Source: Fimenecus sp964457415
Lineage (GTDB): Bacteria; Bacillota; Clostridia; Oscillospirales; Acutalibacteraceae
DNA length: 27,306 nt
Reading direction: 5' to 3'
Assembly: GCA_964457415.1 (NCBI GenBank)
Contig: CAYWFB010000017.1
Location: forward strand, 1-27,306
Shown: piece after piece, positions 1-8,930 of the stretch
Numbering within the stretch: the first letter of the stretch is position 1
Layout: each line of letters starts with the position of its first letter
Translations under genes and position numbers: made by a program
Notes under the pieces: generated by a model
Database searches by the model: none
What the model was told of the DNA's origin: nothing
The model's input: only the letters and a program-made list of their open reading frames with translations

Positions 1-44
1 CATACTTGCGAGATAAAATTGAAAAACTTAAATCGGAGAAATAG
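1..44 (+). CDS. uvrB: UvrB C-terminus (partial, 3' end only)
   Basis: The frame starting at base 3 reads YLRDKIEKLKSEK and stops at TAG 42-44, one base before the uvrA start. This matches the end of the C-terminal UVR motif of UvrB (family pattern A-x-x-L-R-D-x-I), the short coiled segment used to contact UvrC. UvrB is the damage-verifying helicase of nucleotide excision repair. Only 13 codons are visible, so the call rests on this motif plus the very common uvrB-uvrA order in Firmicutes. The tight junction implies one transcript whose promoter lies outside the window. Confidence 0.75.
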   Translation, partial: YLRDKIEKLKSEK

Positions 45-45
45 A

Positions 46-2868
46 ATGCAACATGATAAAATTATAATCAAAGGTGCTAAAGAAAATAATCTCAAAAATA
101 TCGACATTGAAATCCCACGTGACAAGCTTGTTGTGTTTACAGGACTTTCAGGCTCGGGTAAATCTTCTCTTGCATTTGATACTATATATGCAGAGGGTCA
201 GCGTCGATACATTGAGTCATTGTCTTCTTATGCAAGAATGTTCCTCGGTCAGATGGAAAAACCTAATGTCGAATCAATTGAGGGACTTTCACCTGCGATT
301 TCAATTGACCAGAAAACAACATCAAAAAATCCACGTTCAACCGTTGGTACAGTTACGGAAATTTATGATTATTTGCGCCTTTTGTATGCGCGAATTGGTA
401 TTCCCCATTGTCCTGTATGCGGCAGAGAAATCAAGCAACAGACCGTTGACCAGATTGTTGACAGTATTATGAGTTTGCCTGAGGGCACTAAATTCCAGAT
501 TCTTTCACCCGTTGTTCGCGGTAAAAAAGGTGAACACGCAAAAGAGCTTGCTAATGCTTTAAAGGCGGGCTTTGTAAGAGCGCGAATTGACGGTGAAATG
601 GTTGAACTCACCGAGGGAATGAAGCTTCAAAAGACCTTTAAGCACACAATTGAAATTATTGTTGACCGTCTTGTTGTTAAAGAAGGAATTCGCACTCGTC
701 TTGCTGACTCAATTGAAACAACCACAGAGCATTCAGGCGGTAATGTAATTATTGACGTTATAGGTGATAAGGAATATCTTTATTCGCTTAATTATGCTTG
801 TCCCGAACACGGTGTCAGTATGGACAAGCTTGCACCGAGAATGTTTTCGTTCAACAATCCTTATGGTGCTTGTCCCACTTGTACAGGCTTAGGTACATTC
901 TTAAAGGTTAATCCTGACCTTGTAATACCCAATAAAAACCTTTCTATCAGTGAGGGAGCAATCTGCGCAAGCGGTTGGGGAAAAGCCGAAAAAGGCTCAA
1001 TTGCGGCGATGTATTACAGCGCACTCGGTAAGCAATTTGGCTTCACATTAAAAACACCAATCAAGAATATTTCTGATGAAGGTGTAAATGCCATTCTTTA
1101 TGGCACGGACTTCAAGCTGAAAATGTCTCGCTCAACTCTTTATGGTTCAGGTAATTATATGTCAGAGTTTGAGGGTATTATAAATAACCTTGAACGCCGT
1201 TATAAAGAAACTACAAGCGATTGGGCGAGATGGGAAATTGAGCAGGTTATGACAGCTTGCCGTTGTCCCGATTGCAACGGCACAAGGCTTAAGCCCGAAA
1301 TTCTTTCTGTCACTATGGGTGGCAAAAATATTAGTCAATTCTGCGATATGTCAATTGTTACGGCAATTGATTTTATCAATAATCTTGAGTTAACCGAAAA
1401 AGAAAAGTTCATTTCTGAATCCATTATTAAAGAGATTAATAGCAGATTGAATTTCCTTAAGAGTGTAGGACTTGAATATCTCACACTTTCTCGTTCTTCA
1501 GGTACACTTTCGGGTGGCGAAAGTCAGAGAATTCGTCTTGCAACTCAAATCGGCTCATCACTTATGGGAGTTGTATATATTCTCGACGAGCCAAGCATTG
1601 GACTTCACCAGCGTGATAACGATAAATTGCTTGGCACTTTGCAAATGCTTCGCGATTTGGGCAACACTCTTATTGTTGTTGAACACGATGAGGATACAAT
1701 GCGTGCGGCGGATTATATTGTTGACATAGGTCCCGGTGCAGGTGTTCACGGCGGTGAAGTTGTTTGTGCCGGCAAGGTTGATGACATTATCGCTTGCAAA
1801 GAATCAATTACGGGTATGTATCTTTCAGGAGAAAGAAAAATCCCTATTCCCGAACAAAGAAGAAAAGGTAACGGTAATGTTTTGACTGTTAAAGGTGCCG
1901 CTGAAAATAACCTTAAGAAAATTAATGTGGATTTTCCGCTGGGTTGCTTCACTTGTATTACGGGTGTTTCGGGTTCGGGTAAATCTTCATTGATTAATGA
2001 AATTCTTTATAAAAACCTTGCAAATGAACTGAATAACGCTAAAAAGCCTTTGGGTAAGTTTGAGGAAATGCTTGGTCTTGAAAATCTTGATAAGGTAATC
2101 AATATAGACCAATCCCCGATTGGCAGAACACCTCGTTCTAATCCCGCAACTTATACAGGTGTATTTACTGATATACGCGATTTGTTCGCACAGACTCAGG
2201 ATTCAAAAATCCGTGGTTATAATTCGGGCAGATTTTCATTTAATGTCAAAGGTGGCAGATGTGAAGCTTGTCAGGGTGACGGCATTGTAAAAATCGAAAT
2301 GCATTTTCTTGCCGACGTTTATGTGCCTTGTGAGGTTTGTGGCGGTGCAAGATACAACCGCGAAACTCTTGAGGTAAAGTATAAGGGCAAGAATATTTAT
2401 GATGTTCTTGAAATGACCGTTGAGGAAGCCCTTGAATTCTTTGAGCATTTACCAAAAATCAAGAGAAAATTGCAAACACTTTATGACGTAGGGCTTGGTT
2501 ATGTCAAGCTTGGTCAGTCAGCGACAACTCTCTCAGGCGGTGAAGCTCAACGCGTTAAGCTTGCCACTGAGCTTTCAAGGCGTCCAACAGGTAAAACCAT
2601 TTATATTCTCGACGAACCCACTACAGGACTTCACACGGCAGATGTACACAAGCTCATTGAGGTATTACAAAGAATTGTAGATTCAGGCAATACCGTAATT
2701 GTAATTGAGCATAATCTTGACGTAATCAAAACTGCCGATTATATTATTGATTTGGGTCCCGAAGGGGGAGACAAGGGCGGAAAAATTGTCGCTTGCGGAA
2801 CTCCCGAAGAGGTTGCAAAATGCAAAAAATCCTATACAGGACAATATCTTAAAAAAGTATTAAAATAA
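46..2868 (+). CDS. uvrA: Excinuclease ABC subunit A (UvrA)
   Basis: UvrA is the damage-sensing ATPase of nucleotide excision repair; it loads UvrB onto lesions. The 940-residue protein has the full tandem ABC layout. The first Walker A is GLSGSGKS (residues 33-40), followed by a zinc-finger CPVC, a second Cys pair (CPTC), the signature LSGGESQR and Walker B YILDEPS. The second Walker A is GVSGSGKSS (about 640-648), followed by zinc module 2 (CEAC and CEVC), signature LSGGEAQR and Walker B YILDEPT. Length is typical. I chose ATG 46 because GGAG at 35-38 lies 7 bases upstream. A longer reading from TTG 19 has no Shine-Dalgarno and would overlap the uvrB end. It follows uvrB by one base and ends at a shared bidirectional terminator. 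Confidence 0.98.
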   Translation: MQHDKIIIKGAKENNLKNIDIEIPRDKLVVFTGLSGSGKSSLAFDTIYAEGQRRYIESLSSYARMFLGQMEKPNVESIEGLSPAISIDQKTTSKNPRSTVGTVTEIYDYLRLLYARIGIPHCPVCGREIKQQTVDQIVDSIMSLPEGTKFQILSPVVRGKKGEHAKELANALKAGFVRARIDGEMVELTEGMKLQKTFKHTIEIIVDRLVVKEGIRTRLADSIETTTEHSGGNVIIDVIGDKEYLYSLNYACPEHGVSMDKLAPRMFSFNNPYGACPTCTGLGTFLKVNPDLVIPNKNLSISEGAICASGWGKAEKGSIAAMYYSALGKQFGFTLKTPIKNISDEGVNAILYGTDFKLKMSRSTLYGSGNYMSEFEGIINNLERRYKETTSDWARWEIEQVMTACRCPDCNGTRLKPEILSVTMGGKNISQFCDMSIVTAIDFINNLELTEKEKFISESIIKEINSRLNFLKSVGLEYLTLSRSSGTLSGGESQRIRLATQIGSSLMGVVYILDEPSIGLHQRDNDKLLGTLQMLRDLGNTLIVVEHDEDTMRAADYIVDIGPGAGVHGGEVVCAGKVDDIIACKESITGMYLSGERKIPIPEQRRKGNGNVLTVKGAAENNLKKINVDFPLGCFTCITGVSGSGKSSLINEILYKNLANELNNAKKPLGKFEEMLGLENLDKVINIDQSPIGRTPRSNPATYTGVFTDIRDLFAQTQDSKIRGYNSGRFSFNVKGGRCEACQGDGIVKIEMHFLADVYVPCEVCGGARYNRETLEVKYKGKNIYDVLEMTVEEALEFFEHLPKIKRKLQTLYDVGLGYVKLGQSATTLSGGEAQRVKLATELSRRPTGKTIYILDEPTTGLHTADVHKLIEVLQRIVDSGNTVIVIEHNLDVIKTADYIIDLGPEGGDKGGKIVACGTPEEVAKCKKSYTGQYLKKVLK

Positions 2869-2872
2869 TAAA

Positions 2873-2911
2873 GAAACCGAAGCTGATTTAATTCAACTTC
2901 GGTTCTTTTTT
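2873..2911. terminator. Bidirectional terminator between uvrA and the YfhO-family gene
   Basis: The inverted repeat ACCGAAG (2876-2882) / CTTCGGT (2897-2903) is followed on the plus strand by TTC and a six-T run (2906-2911). On the minus strand the same stem is followed by TTTCTT and more T-rich sequence. It sits between two convergent genes and overlaps the stop codon of the minus-strand gene, so it probably serves both. Confidence 0.8.
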
Positions 2912-5675
2912 ATTCGTCAAAGTATATGATTTGTTCGTCGGTGTTATCGTCAGATTCTTCATTTTCAACTGTTATTATTTGTTCTTTCGCTCTTTCCCAC
3001 AAATTATCTTTGCAGTTTTTAAATATGAGGAGTTTTCGCTTTTTGAGAATATTAAAAATAATAAGCAATAATGCAAATCCTCCGGAAACAATTATCAAAA
3101 TACCTGAATTTGAAATTTTATATTCAAAACGAATTTCATGTTCACCTGCATCGACTTTTACTCCAATTAATGCCTCTGAGATAATTAAAATATCTTCTGC
3201 AGATAGCTTTTCTCCGTCAAGATAAACATTCCAGTTTTTATCATAAGGTATAGTTGTGAAAAGAAATTCGTCTTCTTCGGCGGTGAAAGTGCCTTCAATA
3301 ACTGTCTCATCGAATTTTGTATATTCAAGCTGACCGTTATTAAGCTTTTCATAGCCTTGAGTAAATACTTCATTATCAACGGTAAATGCTATAAAATCGA
3401 CGCTTGCAGAAGCTTTATCGTCTGCAAGTGGTAATTCAACTGAAATCATATCACCAACATCGTGACTTCCCAAATCAAGAATGTATCCGTCAGAAACAGT
3501 CATAGTAGTTGTGATTTTAGGCGAATACACGTTAACAGTATCAAGATTTCTTGAATAAACATAAATATAAATATTGTCATTTGTTTCTGCAGTAATCTGT
3601 ACAGTTGCCATAGAAGTTCCGTCTGAAGAAATTCTGTTAAGTGGCAGATTTCCTGCAAGAATACTGTCAAAATCAACATTTAAAAGATTTATATAATCAA
3701 TTTCATAATCAATAATTCTGTTGAATACACCCTCAACACCTGTTGCAAGCTCAAAAATCTCTTGCTGTGCTTGAACGGGATTTGAGCAATCAACTGCATT
3801 CCAATCCATTAATTCAGAAGATACGGGATAAGCAAGATTGAGCACATAATTGTTTTTATAAGCTGTAAAGGTGTCATTTTCACCAAAAACAGAATAATAA
3901 TCACATTCACTTACATAATTTGATTTGTCATAAATGTATTTAAGTGAGAACATCGCGTTATAAATCGGTGTTTGAGGATTATAAGTGAAGCTATTAATTT
4001 TATTGCCGTAAAGACCTATATACTTTTGCATATTTGCAACTTTTTCATAAGCCATTGAAGAGAAGATTGAAGCGCCGTTATAATCATACCAGCTAGGGTC
4101 CATTCTTGCGCGCAGGTCAGATAATTCTTCACGATAGAAAAGTGTGTCGTCACTATCTGCAACCTCTTGCTGAAGTGCCTTAAAATCGTCGTAATCGCTT
4201 GTAAAAGCGGTTTTTGACTGATTGGCGACATAGTGGTCGGTATTAGCAGTAATCGTTTCTGCAGCAACTGAGCAGATAACCATAACGGACAATGCAAAAG
4301 CCTGTGCTTTTTTGCTTGTAATCAGACCAAGAACGATAATGTGAAGAACCGTGAATGCAATAGTAATAAATATTGTCATATCGTCAACGTTTTTGGAACC
4401 AAGCTCCTGTACAAGCACCACAAAAGCCAATGTGCCAATGCCCAAACCAAGAATTTGCTTTTTTGAGAATTCAGTTACGTGTTTGAACGCCTTAAATGCA
4501 AGTACAATCAAAATGAATGAATACATAAATGATTGTCTGTATGGCAAATCATTAGGAAAATGGAATCCGTGCCATGCAAAATTCAAGTAATTTATGTTGA
4601 AACTGAAATACATTACAGCCAACAGTACAACAGAAGCAATTTTTTCTGTTGCACTGATTTTTTTTGAGAAAAGGTAGAGTGGGATAAGCAAAACAGTCAG
4701 CATTCCGCAGTAAACATTTGGAAGTACATCTTCACCACTGCTACGGATTGTGGGCTCAAGTGCCGCGAGATGATTTGCCAAAAAGTCAAAAATTGTGAAA
4801 TATGACTTATATTCTGTTGGCATAGTTCCTTTTGTAGCAGAGGAAGCGCTTAGAATATTTGCTAAAGGTATAAGCATAAATGCCAACAAAATACCGACCG
4901 AAAGTGAAGCGAGTGCAAATCTTATTCCGCTTTGCAAGAAAAATGAATTCTTAATTTTTGCAAAGAAAGATTTCTTTTCAGTATTTATAACTTTTCTGTC
5001 GCGAAGCTTTTTTGAAGAGCAGGCGAAATAATAGAGAAAATATATGCAAGAGAATATGCAAAGCATAAAGCCAATATAGTAGTTGGAATAAATAGCAAGA
5101 GCCAAAGCAATGATATATGTTTTGCATTTACCCGATTCAATTATTCTTTCAATGCCAAGAACAATAAATGGAAGAACGTACATTGCGTCTATCCACATTA
5201 CATTCCAGTAATATGCAATAAAATAACCGCAAAAAGCATACATTATACCGAAAGCAACAATAGGAAAACCGTCCGTTTTTTGTGTCTTTTTAAGGTAGTA
5301 CGACATCGACATTGACGAAAGCACTGCCTTAATGGCTATCATTGCCGCAACTGCCTCAAAGGTGTTTTTGTGTCCAAAAAGTAAAACGATTAAACTAATC
5401 GGACTTGAAAGGTAATTAAAGAAATTGCCTAAAAATGAACTGCCAAGTCCTGTGTTCCACGAATATATAAGTGATTCACCAGAGGTAATTCTGTCGTATA
5501 ATTCTGAGAATAATGGTCCGTATTGATGGTACAAATCCATACGGTAAATTGTGCCGTCGCCAAAAGGAATAATCTCATAGCAGAAATAAACAAGCAGAAT
5601 TATAAAAAGCGATGCTCCGCCCGAAACAAGTATATATTTATTTTCTTTTAATAAATTCAAGAATTTTGATTTCAT
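2910..5675 (-). CDS. YfhO-family polytopic membrane protein
   Basis: The predicted protein has 921 residues. After a short basic N-terminus comes one membrane segment (ILVSGGASLFIILLVYFCYE), then the loop DLYHQYGPLFSELYDRI and about a dozen further hydrophobic helices over the first ~480 residues. A large Asp/Asn-rich extracytoplasmic domain follows, then a final helix near the C-terminus (GILIIVSGGFALLLIIF) and an acidic tail. This is the layout of the YfhO family, GT-C-like membrane proteins. Family members in Bacillus (YfhO) and Listeria (GtlB) are needed to glycosylate teichoic acid from undecaprenyl-linked sugars. The same role here is inference only. ATG 5675 is preferred over an in-frame GTG at 5684, because AAGGTG lies 6 bases upstream of the ATG. 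It is a single-gene unit with its own promoter, divergent from spoIIIAA. Confidence 0.88.
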   Translation of the reverse strand: MKSKFLNLLKENKYILVSGGASLFIILLVYFCYEIIPFGDGTIYRMDLYHQYGPLFSELYDRITSGESLIYSWNTGLGSSFLGNFFNYLSSPISLIVLLFGHKNTFEAVAAMIAIKAVLSSMSMSYYLKKTQKTDGFPIVAFGIMYAFCGYFIAYYWNVMWIDAMYVLPFIVLGIERIIESGKCKTYIIALALAIYSNYYIGFMLCIFSCIYFLYYFACSSKKLRDRKVINTEKKSFFAKIKNSFFLQSGIRFALASLSVGILLAFMLIPLANILSASSATKGTMPTEYKSYFTIFDFLANHLAALEPTIRSSGEDVLPNVYCGMLTVLLIPLYLFSKKISATEKIASVVLLAVMYFSFNINYLNFAWHGFHFPNDLPYRQSFMYSFILIVLAFKAFKHVTEFSKKQILGLGIGTLAFVVLVQELGSKNVDDMTIFITIAFTVLHIIVLGLITSKKAQAFALSVMVICSVAAETITANTDHYVANQSKTAFTSDYDDFKALQQEVADSDDTLFYREELSDLRARMDPSWYDYNGASIFSSMAYEKVANMQKYIGLYGNKINSFTYNPQTPIYNAMFSLKYIYDKSNYVSECDYYSVFGENDTFTAYKNNYVLNLAYPVSSELMDWNAVDCSNPVQAQQEIFELATGVEGVFNRIIDYEIDYINLLNVDFDSILAGNLPLNRISSDGTSMATVQITAETNDNIYIYVYSRNLDTVNVYSPKITTTMTVSDGYILDLGSHDVGDMISVELPLADDKASASVDFIAFTVDNEVFTQGYEKLNNGQLEYTKFDETVIEGTFTAEEDEFLFTTIPYDKNWNVYLDGEKLSAEDILIISEALIGVKVDAGEHEIRFEYKISNSGILIIVSGGFALLLIIFNILKKRKLLIFKNCKDNLWERAKEQIITVENEESDDNTDEQIIYFDE

Positions 5676-5704
5676 TACATACACCTTTCAAAAAAGATAT
5701 TTTA

Positions 5705-5733
5705 AGTATAACATATAGAATTATCCATTTCAA
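5705..5733 (-). promoter_or_regulatory. Sigma-A-type promoter of the YfhO-family gene
   Basis: On the minus strand, TTGAAA (5728-5733) is followed by exactly 17 bases and then TATACT (5705-5710), preceded by TG one base upstream (extended -10). Transcription should start near 5698, giving a leader of roughly 23 bases with AAGGTG as the ribosome-binding site. Confidence 0.75.
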
Positions 5734-5788
5734 GAAAGTTTTGTACTAAATGGGGACAAGTAATCATAGAAATTACAGAGGTGATTAA

Positions 5789-6808
5789 ATGGACAAAACC
5801 TTATATGAAAATTTCAGTTATATTACTTCCTATGTTTCGCCAAGAATTCAAGGATATTTGCGAAAACTGAATGATAAAAGTATAAGCGAAATACAGGAAA
5901 TAAGACTTCGTGCCGAGAGACCTGTTGTAGTCGTTACTTCTTCAGGAAGCAGTTTTTTAACTGATAATGGCAGGCTTTCTTACATTATGTCTGTAAATAG
6001 CGTAATACCTACACAAAACGAAATTTATGATACTGTAAATAAAATGTGCGGATACTCAATGCACAGTCATTATGAGGATTTGCTTAACGGATACATAACT
6101 TTACCAAATGGTTCGCGTGTGGGTGTTTGCGGAACAGCGGTTTACGATAAAGAAATTGTAAAAGGTATTGATAATATTAATTCTGTAAATATAAGAATTC
6201 CTCGTGTTGCTCGTGGTGTTTCTGAACCAATATTTGAAAAAATATTATCAAAGTATCCAACAAATATAATCATAGCAGGGCCGCCGTCTTCGGGAAAAAC
6301 TACAATGCTGCGGGATATTGCTTATCAGCTTTCTTCGGGACGCCTCGGTAAATACCATAAATTATGCGTAGTTGATGAACGCAAAGAAATTTTTCCGTCA
6401 AAAAGCAATATAAATGATTTGGGTCCGAATACAGATGTTTTACTTGGTTTTCCAAAAAGTAAAGGAATTTCAATGGCAGTGAGAACAATGTCTCCTGAAT
6501 ACATAATCTGTGACGAAATCGGAAGCACGGAAGAAGTAAAAAGCATATTAGACGGCATAAACTGTGGTGTGACCTTTATTTTAAGTATTCACGCAAAAAC
6601 TCTTGATGAATTAAAAAATAAAGAAAGCTATAGGGCTTTGGCAGAAAAGGGAAATTTTGACAAAACGGTAATGCTGTTTGGTAGTGAAAATCCCTGTAAA
6701 ATCAAAGATATTTTTACATCTATTGAGGTATTAAATGAAAATTTTTGTGTTGATAATCATAATGATGGCTTCTTTAATATCAGCAGTGCAATCAATAAGG
6801 CGAATTAA
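5789..6808 (+). CDS. spoIIIAA: Stage III sporulation protein AA, secretion-type ATPase
   Basis: SpoIIIAA is the cytoplasmic ATPase of the SpoIIIA-SpoIIQ channel complex, related to the motors of type II/IV secretion, and acts in the mother cell. The 339-residue protein has Walker A GPPSSGKTT (residues 164-172), then VVDERKEI, and Walker B YIICDEIG with D242 and E243. A later stretch, LSIHAKT, matches the His-containing motif of secretion ATPases. AGAGGTGA lies 5 bases before the ATG. It is first in the spoIIIA operon. The last 24 codons overlap spoIIIAB in another frame, so the C-terminal tail (after about IEVLNEN) is longer than I would expect (Bacillus SpoIIIAA is about 307 residues, from memory). 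Confidence 0.96.
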   Translation: MDKTLYENFSYITSYVSPRIQGYLRKLNDKSISEIQEIRLRAERPVVVVTSSGSSFLTDNGRLSYIMSVNSVIPTQNEIYDTVNKMCGYSMHSHYEDLLNGYITLPNGSRVGVCGTAVYDKEIVKGIDNINSVNIRIPRVARGVSEPIFEKILSKYPTNIIIAGPPSSGKTTMLRDIAYQLSSGRLGKYHKLCVVDERKEIFPSKSNINDLGPNTDVLLGFPKSKGISMAVRTMSPEYIICDEIGSTEEVKSILDGINCGVTFILSIHAKTLDELKNKESYRALAEKGNFDKTVMLFGSENPCKIKDIFTSIEVLNENFCVDNHNDGFFNISSAINKAN

Positions 6809-7244
6809 AAATCATACTATTGCGGTCCGGCAATGTGTAATGATGCTTGAAAATATTGAAATACTTTTAGAACATAGAAATTTATCAGTTGACAGTATTT
6901 TTGACTTTTTAAGTAAAAATGATAACTTTAATCAACTGAAATTCATTGATAGTATGGCTAAAGAAATAGAATATGAAAAGGATTACGAGAAAGTACTGTC
7001 AAAGGCTCTCAAGACACACGAAAATATAAAGAATTTTGATTCGAGTGATATAGAATTATTAAAAGGATATTTCTCTGTTATCGGTAAGACCGATTTATCG
7101 GGTCAAATTTCAAACTGCAGGCTTTATAAAGAATTCTTTAAACAAAAACTCAAAACGCTTGAAGCAGAAGAAAATATAAAATGTAAATCGTCAAGCACAT
7201 TTATCGTTGGTACAGGAGTTTTATTAATTATTATTATAATTTAG
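6735..7244 (+). CDS. spoIIIAB: Stage III sporulation protein AB
   Basis: SpoIIIAB is a membrane subunit of the SpoIIIA channel, related to type II secretion GspF proteins. The 169-residue protein has an N-terminal hydrophobic segment (FVLIIIMMASLISA), a helical middle, and a C-terminal hydrophobic end (FIVGTGVLLIIIII), the usual two-anchor layout; length is as in Bacillus. The start lies 74 bases inside spoIIIAA. It is supported by GAGGT at 6725-6729, five bases before the ATG; later Met codons would remove part of the N-terminal anchor. The deep overlap suggests translational coupling with spoIIIAA. Confidence 0.93.
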   Translation: MKIFVLIIIMMASLISAVQSIRRIKNHTIAVRQCVMMLENIEILLEHRNLSVDSIFDFLSKNDNFNQLKFIDSMAKEIEYEKDYEKVLSKALKTHENIKNFDSSDIELLKGYFSVIGKTDLSGQISNCRLYKEFFKQKLKTLEAEENIKCKSSSTFIVGTGVLLIIIII

Positions 7245-7252
7245 TGGTGAAA

Positions 7253-7447
7253 ATGGATATTACATTTCTTTTTAAAATTGCAGGAATTGGGTTAATAGTA
7301 GCGGTTCTTCAGCAAATGCTTTCAAAAGCAGGCCGAGAAGAATTTGCAACATTAACTGTATTAACGGGTATCATTGTAATTATTGCAATGATGGTGCCTC
7401 AATTGATGTCTGTATTTGATGAAATAAAAGCAATTTTTGATTTATGA
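7253..7447 (+). CDS. spoIIIAC: Stage III sporulation protein AC
   Basis: This is a small membrane protein of the SpoIIIA complex, 64 residues with two hydrophobic helices: IAGIGLIVAVLQQML and LTVLTGIIVIIAMMV. Between them lies the family's short polar turn with SKAGREE. The length matches SpoIIIAC (about 65-68 residues). An in-frame GTG at 7244 would add three residues. I prefer ATG 7253 because GGTGA just before it can act as ribosome-binding site, while nothing suitable precedes the GTG. That site is unusually close (2 bases), so coupling to spoIIIAB, which ends at 7244, is likely. Its stop overlaps the spoIIIAD start (ATGA). Confidence 0.9.
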   Translation: MDITFLFKIAGIGLIVAVLQQMLSKAGREEFATLTVLTGIIVIIAMMVPQLMSVFDEIKAIFDL

Positions 7448-7833
7448 GTGTTCTTTTTAAAATTGCAGCAATTGCTTTTGTTTATATTTGTCTCTCAACA
7501 ATTTTAAAATCTCAACGGCCTGAATATGTTTTTCTCATTAGAATATGCTCAGTTGTGCTTATATTTCTGATTATTGTTGATGATATCGCTGAATTCATAA
7601 CTAATATGCTTTCTGCTTTCTCTGTATTCAATATAAGCTCGGCCCATATAAGTTTACTGTTAAAGGTTGTAGGGATTTCAGTTGTCACCGATTTCGTATG
7701 TGATAGTTTAAAGGATAGTGGCGAAAACTCTCTTTCAAGTGTTGTTTCACTTTCATCAAAGTTTATGATTTTATATATGACTTTGCCGCTAATAAACGGA
7801 TTAATTATTTTTTGCTTACAGTTAGTTGAATAG
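7444..7833 (+). CDS. spoIIIAD: Stage III sporulation protein AD
   Basis: This membrane subunit of the SpoIIIA complex has 129 residues and four hydrophobic segments: an N-terminal helix, ICSVVLIFLIIVDDI, a central helix around ISLLLKVVGISVVTDF, and a C-terminal MTLPLINGLIIFCLQ. SpoIIIAC and SpoIIIAD are related to each other, and the N-terminus here (LFKIAAIAF) echoes that of spoIIIAC (LFKIAGIGL). The start overlaps the spoIIIAC stop by four bases (ATGA), with no clear ribosome-binding site, so it is probably translated by reinitiation. Confidence 0.93.
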   Translation: MSVLFKIAAIAFVYICLSTILKSQRPEYVFLIRICSVVLIFLIIVDDIAEFITNMLSAFSVFNISSAHISLLLKVVGISVVTDFVCDSLKDSGENSLSSVVSLSSKFMILYMTLPLINGLIIFCLQLVE

Positions 7834-7834
7834 T

Positions 7835-8929
7835 ATGAAAAGGATTTTAATAATTATTATTTCTGTGTTTTTGTTTATACTTTGCCTGTCTTTTTCGGCT
7901 TATGCAAATGATACAGATTTAAATTCTGTTTGGGAGTCAACCGACGAGCAAACAAAAGAATACCTTGAAGATTTAGGAATTGATGAATTAACACTTGAAG
8001 AAATTTTTGAATTATCACCTACAAGGGTAATTGAATTTCTCGTAAACCTCGCACTCAACGGGGGAGTAAAAATATTCAAAAATGTTACTTTGATTATTGT
8101 TGTGCTTGTCATCACTTCAATTGCATGCTCATTTTTAAGAGATTCGAACAAAACAGAGCAAGTAGTGTATTTTGTAAGTACTCTGGTTATTATTTCAATT
8201 GTTATTGCTCCAATCAGCAGAATGATTACTGACGCGGTTGCAGGAATTAAAACCTCAACTGTGTTCGTTAATGCCTATCTTCCGGTTATGACGGCAATTA
8301 TAATAGCATCTAAAAATCCAGCATTGGCGATTACATATAACTCATTTTCTTTATTTTTATCTTCTATTATTTCAAATGTTGCCAATAGCTTTTTAGTGCC
8401 TTGTATAAGTGCGTTGCTTTCATTTAATATTTTATCTTCTTTTTCTTTTGAGAACTATCGTGACAGAATTGTAAAAGCAATTCGCAAAATGATTGTAATA
8501 ATTCTTTCGCTTTTTTCAACGGTATATACGGGCTTGCTTACTACTCAAAGTATTCTTGCAACATCGTCAGACAGTGTAGCTCTTAAAGGCATCAAATTTA
8601 TTTCAGGTGCCTTTGTGCCCATCGTGGGCGGAGGAATAGGAGATGCAATTTCGTCAGTATTTTCAAGCTTTGCGATTATGAAAAACACACTTGGCGTTTT
8701 TGTAATTATTGTAATAATTCTGATTAATCTGCCCGTAATGGTCGAATTACTTTTGTGGTATTTTGCTTTAAATTTATGCTCTGTAATTTCTTCAATGTTC
8801 AATCTTAATCAGATTACCGATATTATTGACAGTCTTGCGTCAATTCTTTCACTTCTCAATATAATTATGTTCTTTATAACCTTTGTTCTTGTTATTTCAA
8901 CGGGAGTAATCATCATAATGGGTAAATAA
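7835..8929 (+). CDS. spoIIIAE: Stage III sporulation protein AE
   Basis: SpoIIIAE is the large polytopic subunit of the mother-cell channel. The 364-residue protein begins with a signal peptide, a Lys/Arg start followed by IIIISVFLFILCLSF and a probable cleavage after AYA. An acidic extracytoplasmic segment of about 50 residues follows, then about seven hydrophobic helices to the C-terminus, including the Gly-rich IVGGGIGDA motif. ATG 7835 lies two bases after spoIIIAD ends; an in-frame TTG at 7826 was not chosen. No strong Shine-Dalgarno is visible, consistent with coupling. Confidence 0.95.
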   Translation: MKRILIIIISVFLFILCLSFSAYANDTDLNSVWESTDEQTKEYLEDLGIDELTLEEIFELSPTRVIEFLVNLALNGGVKIFKNVTLIIVVLVITSIACSFLRDSNKTEQVVYFVSTLVIISIVIAPISRMITDAVAGIKTSTVFVNAYLPVMTAIIIASKNPALAITYNSFSLFLSSIISNVANSFLVPCISALLSFNILSSFSFENYRDRIVKAIRKMIVIILSLFSTVYTGLLTTQSILATSSDSVALKGIKFISGAFVPIVGGGIGDAISSVFSSFAIMKNTLGVFVIIVIILINLPVMVELLLWYFALNLCSVISSMFNLNQITDIIDSLASILSLLNIIMFFITFVLVISTGVIIIMGK

Positions 8930-8930
8930 T

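Noticed and set aside
19..45. Upstream TTG start adding nine residues to UvrA
   Set aside because: No ribosome-binding site, overlap with the uvrB end, and ATG 46 has a well-placed GGAG.
5764..5773. Sigma-E-like -10 (CATAGAAAT) upstream of spoIIIAA
   Set aside because: Expected biologically, but the -35 match is poor and the leader would be only about ten bases, so it is not listed as a feature.
7244..7252. GTG start for SpoIIIAC
   Set aside because: Nothing resembling a ribosome-binding site precedes it; ATG 7253 gives the usual family length.
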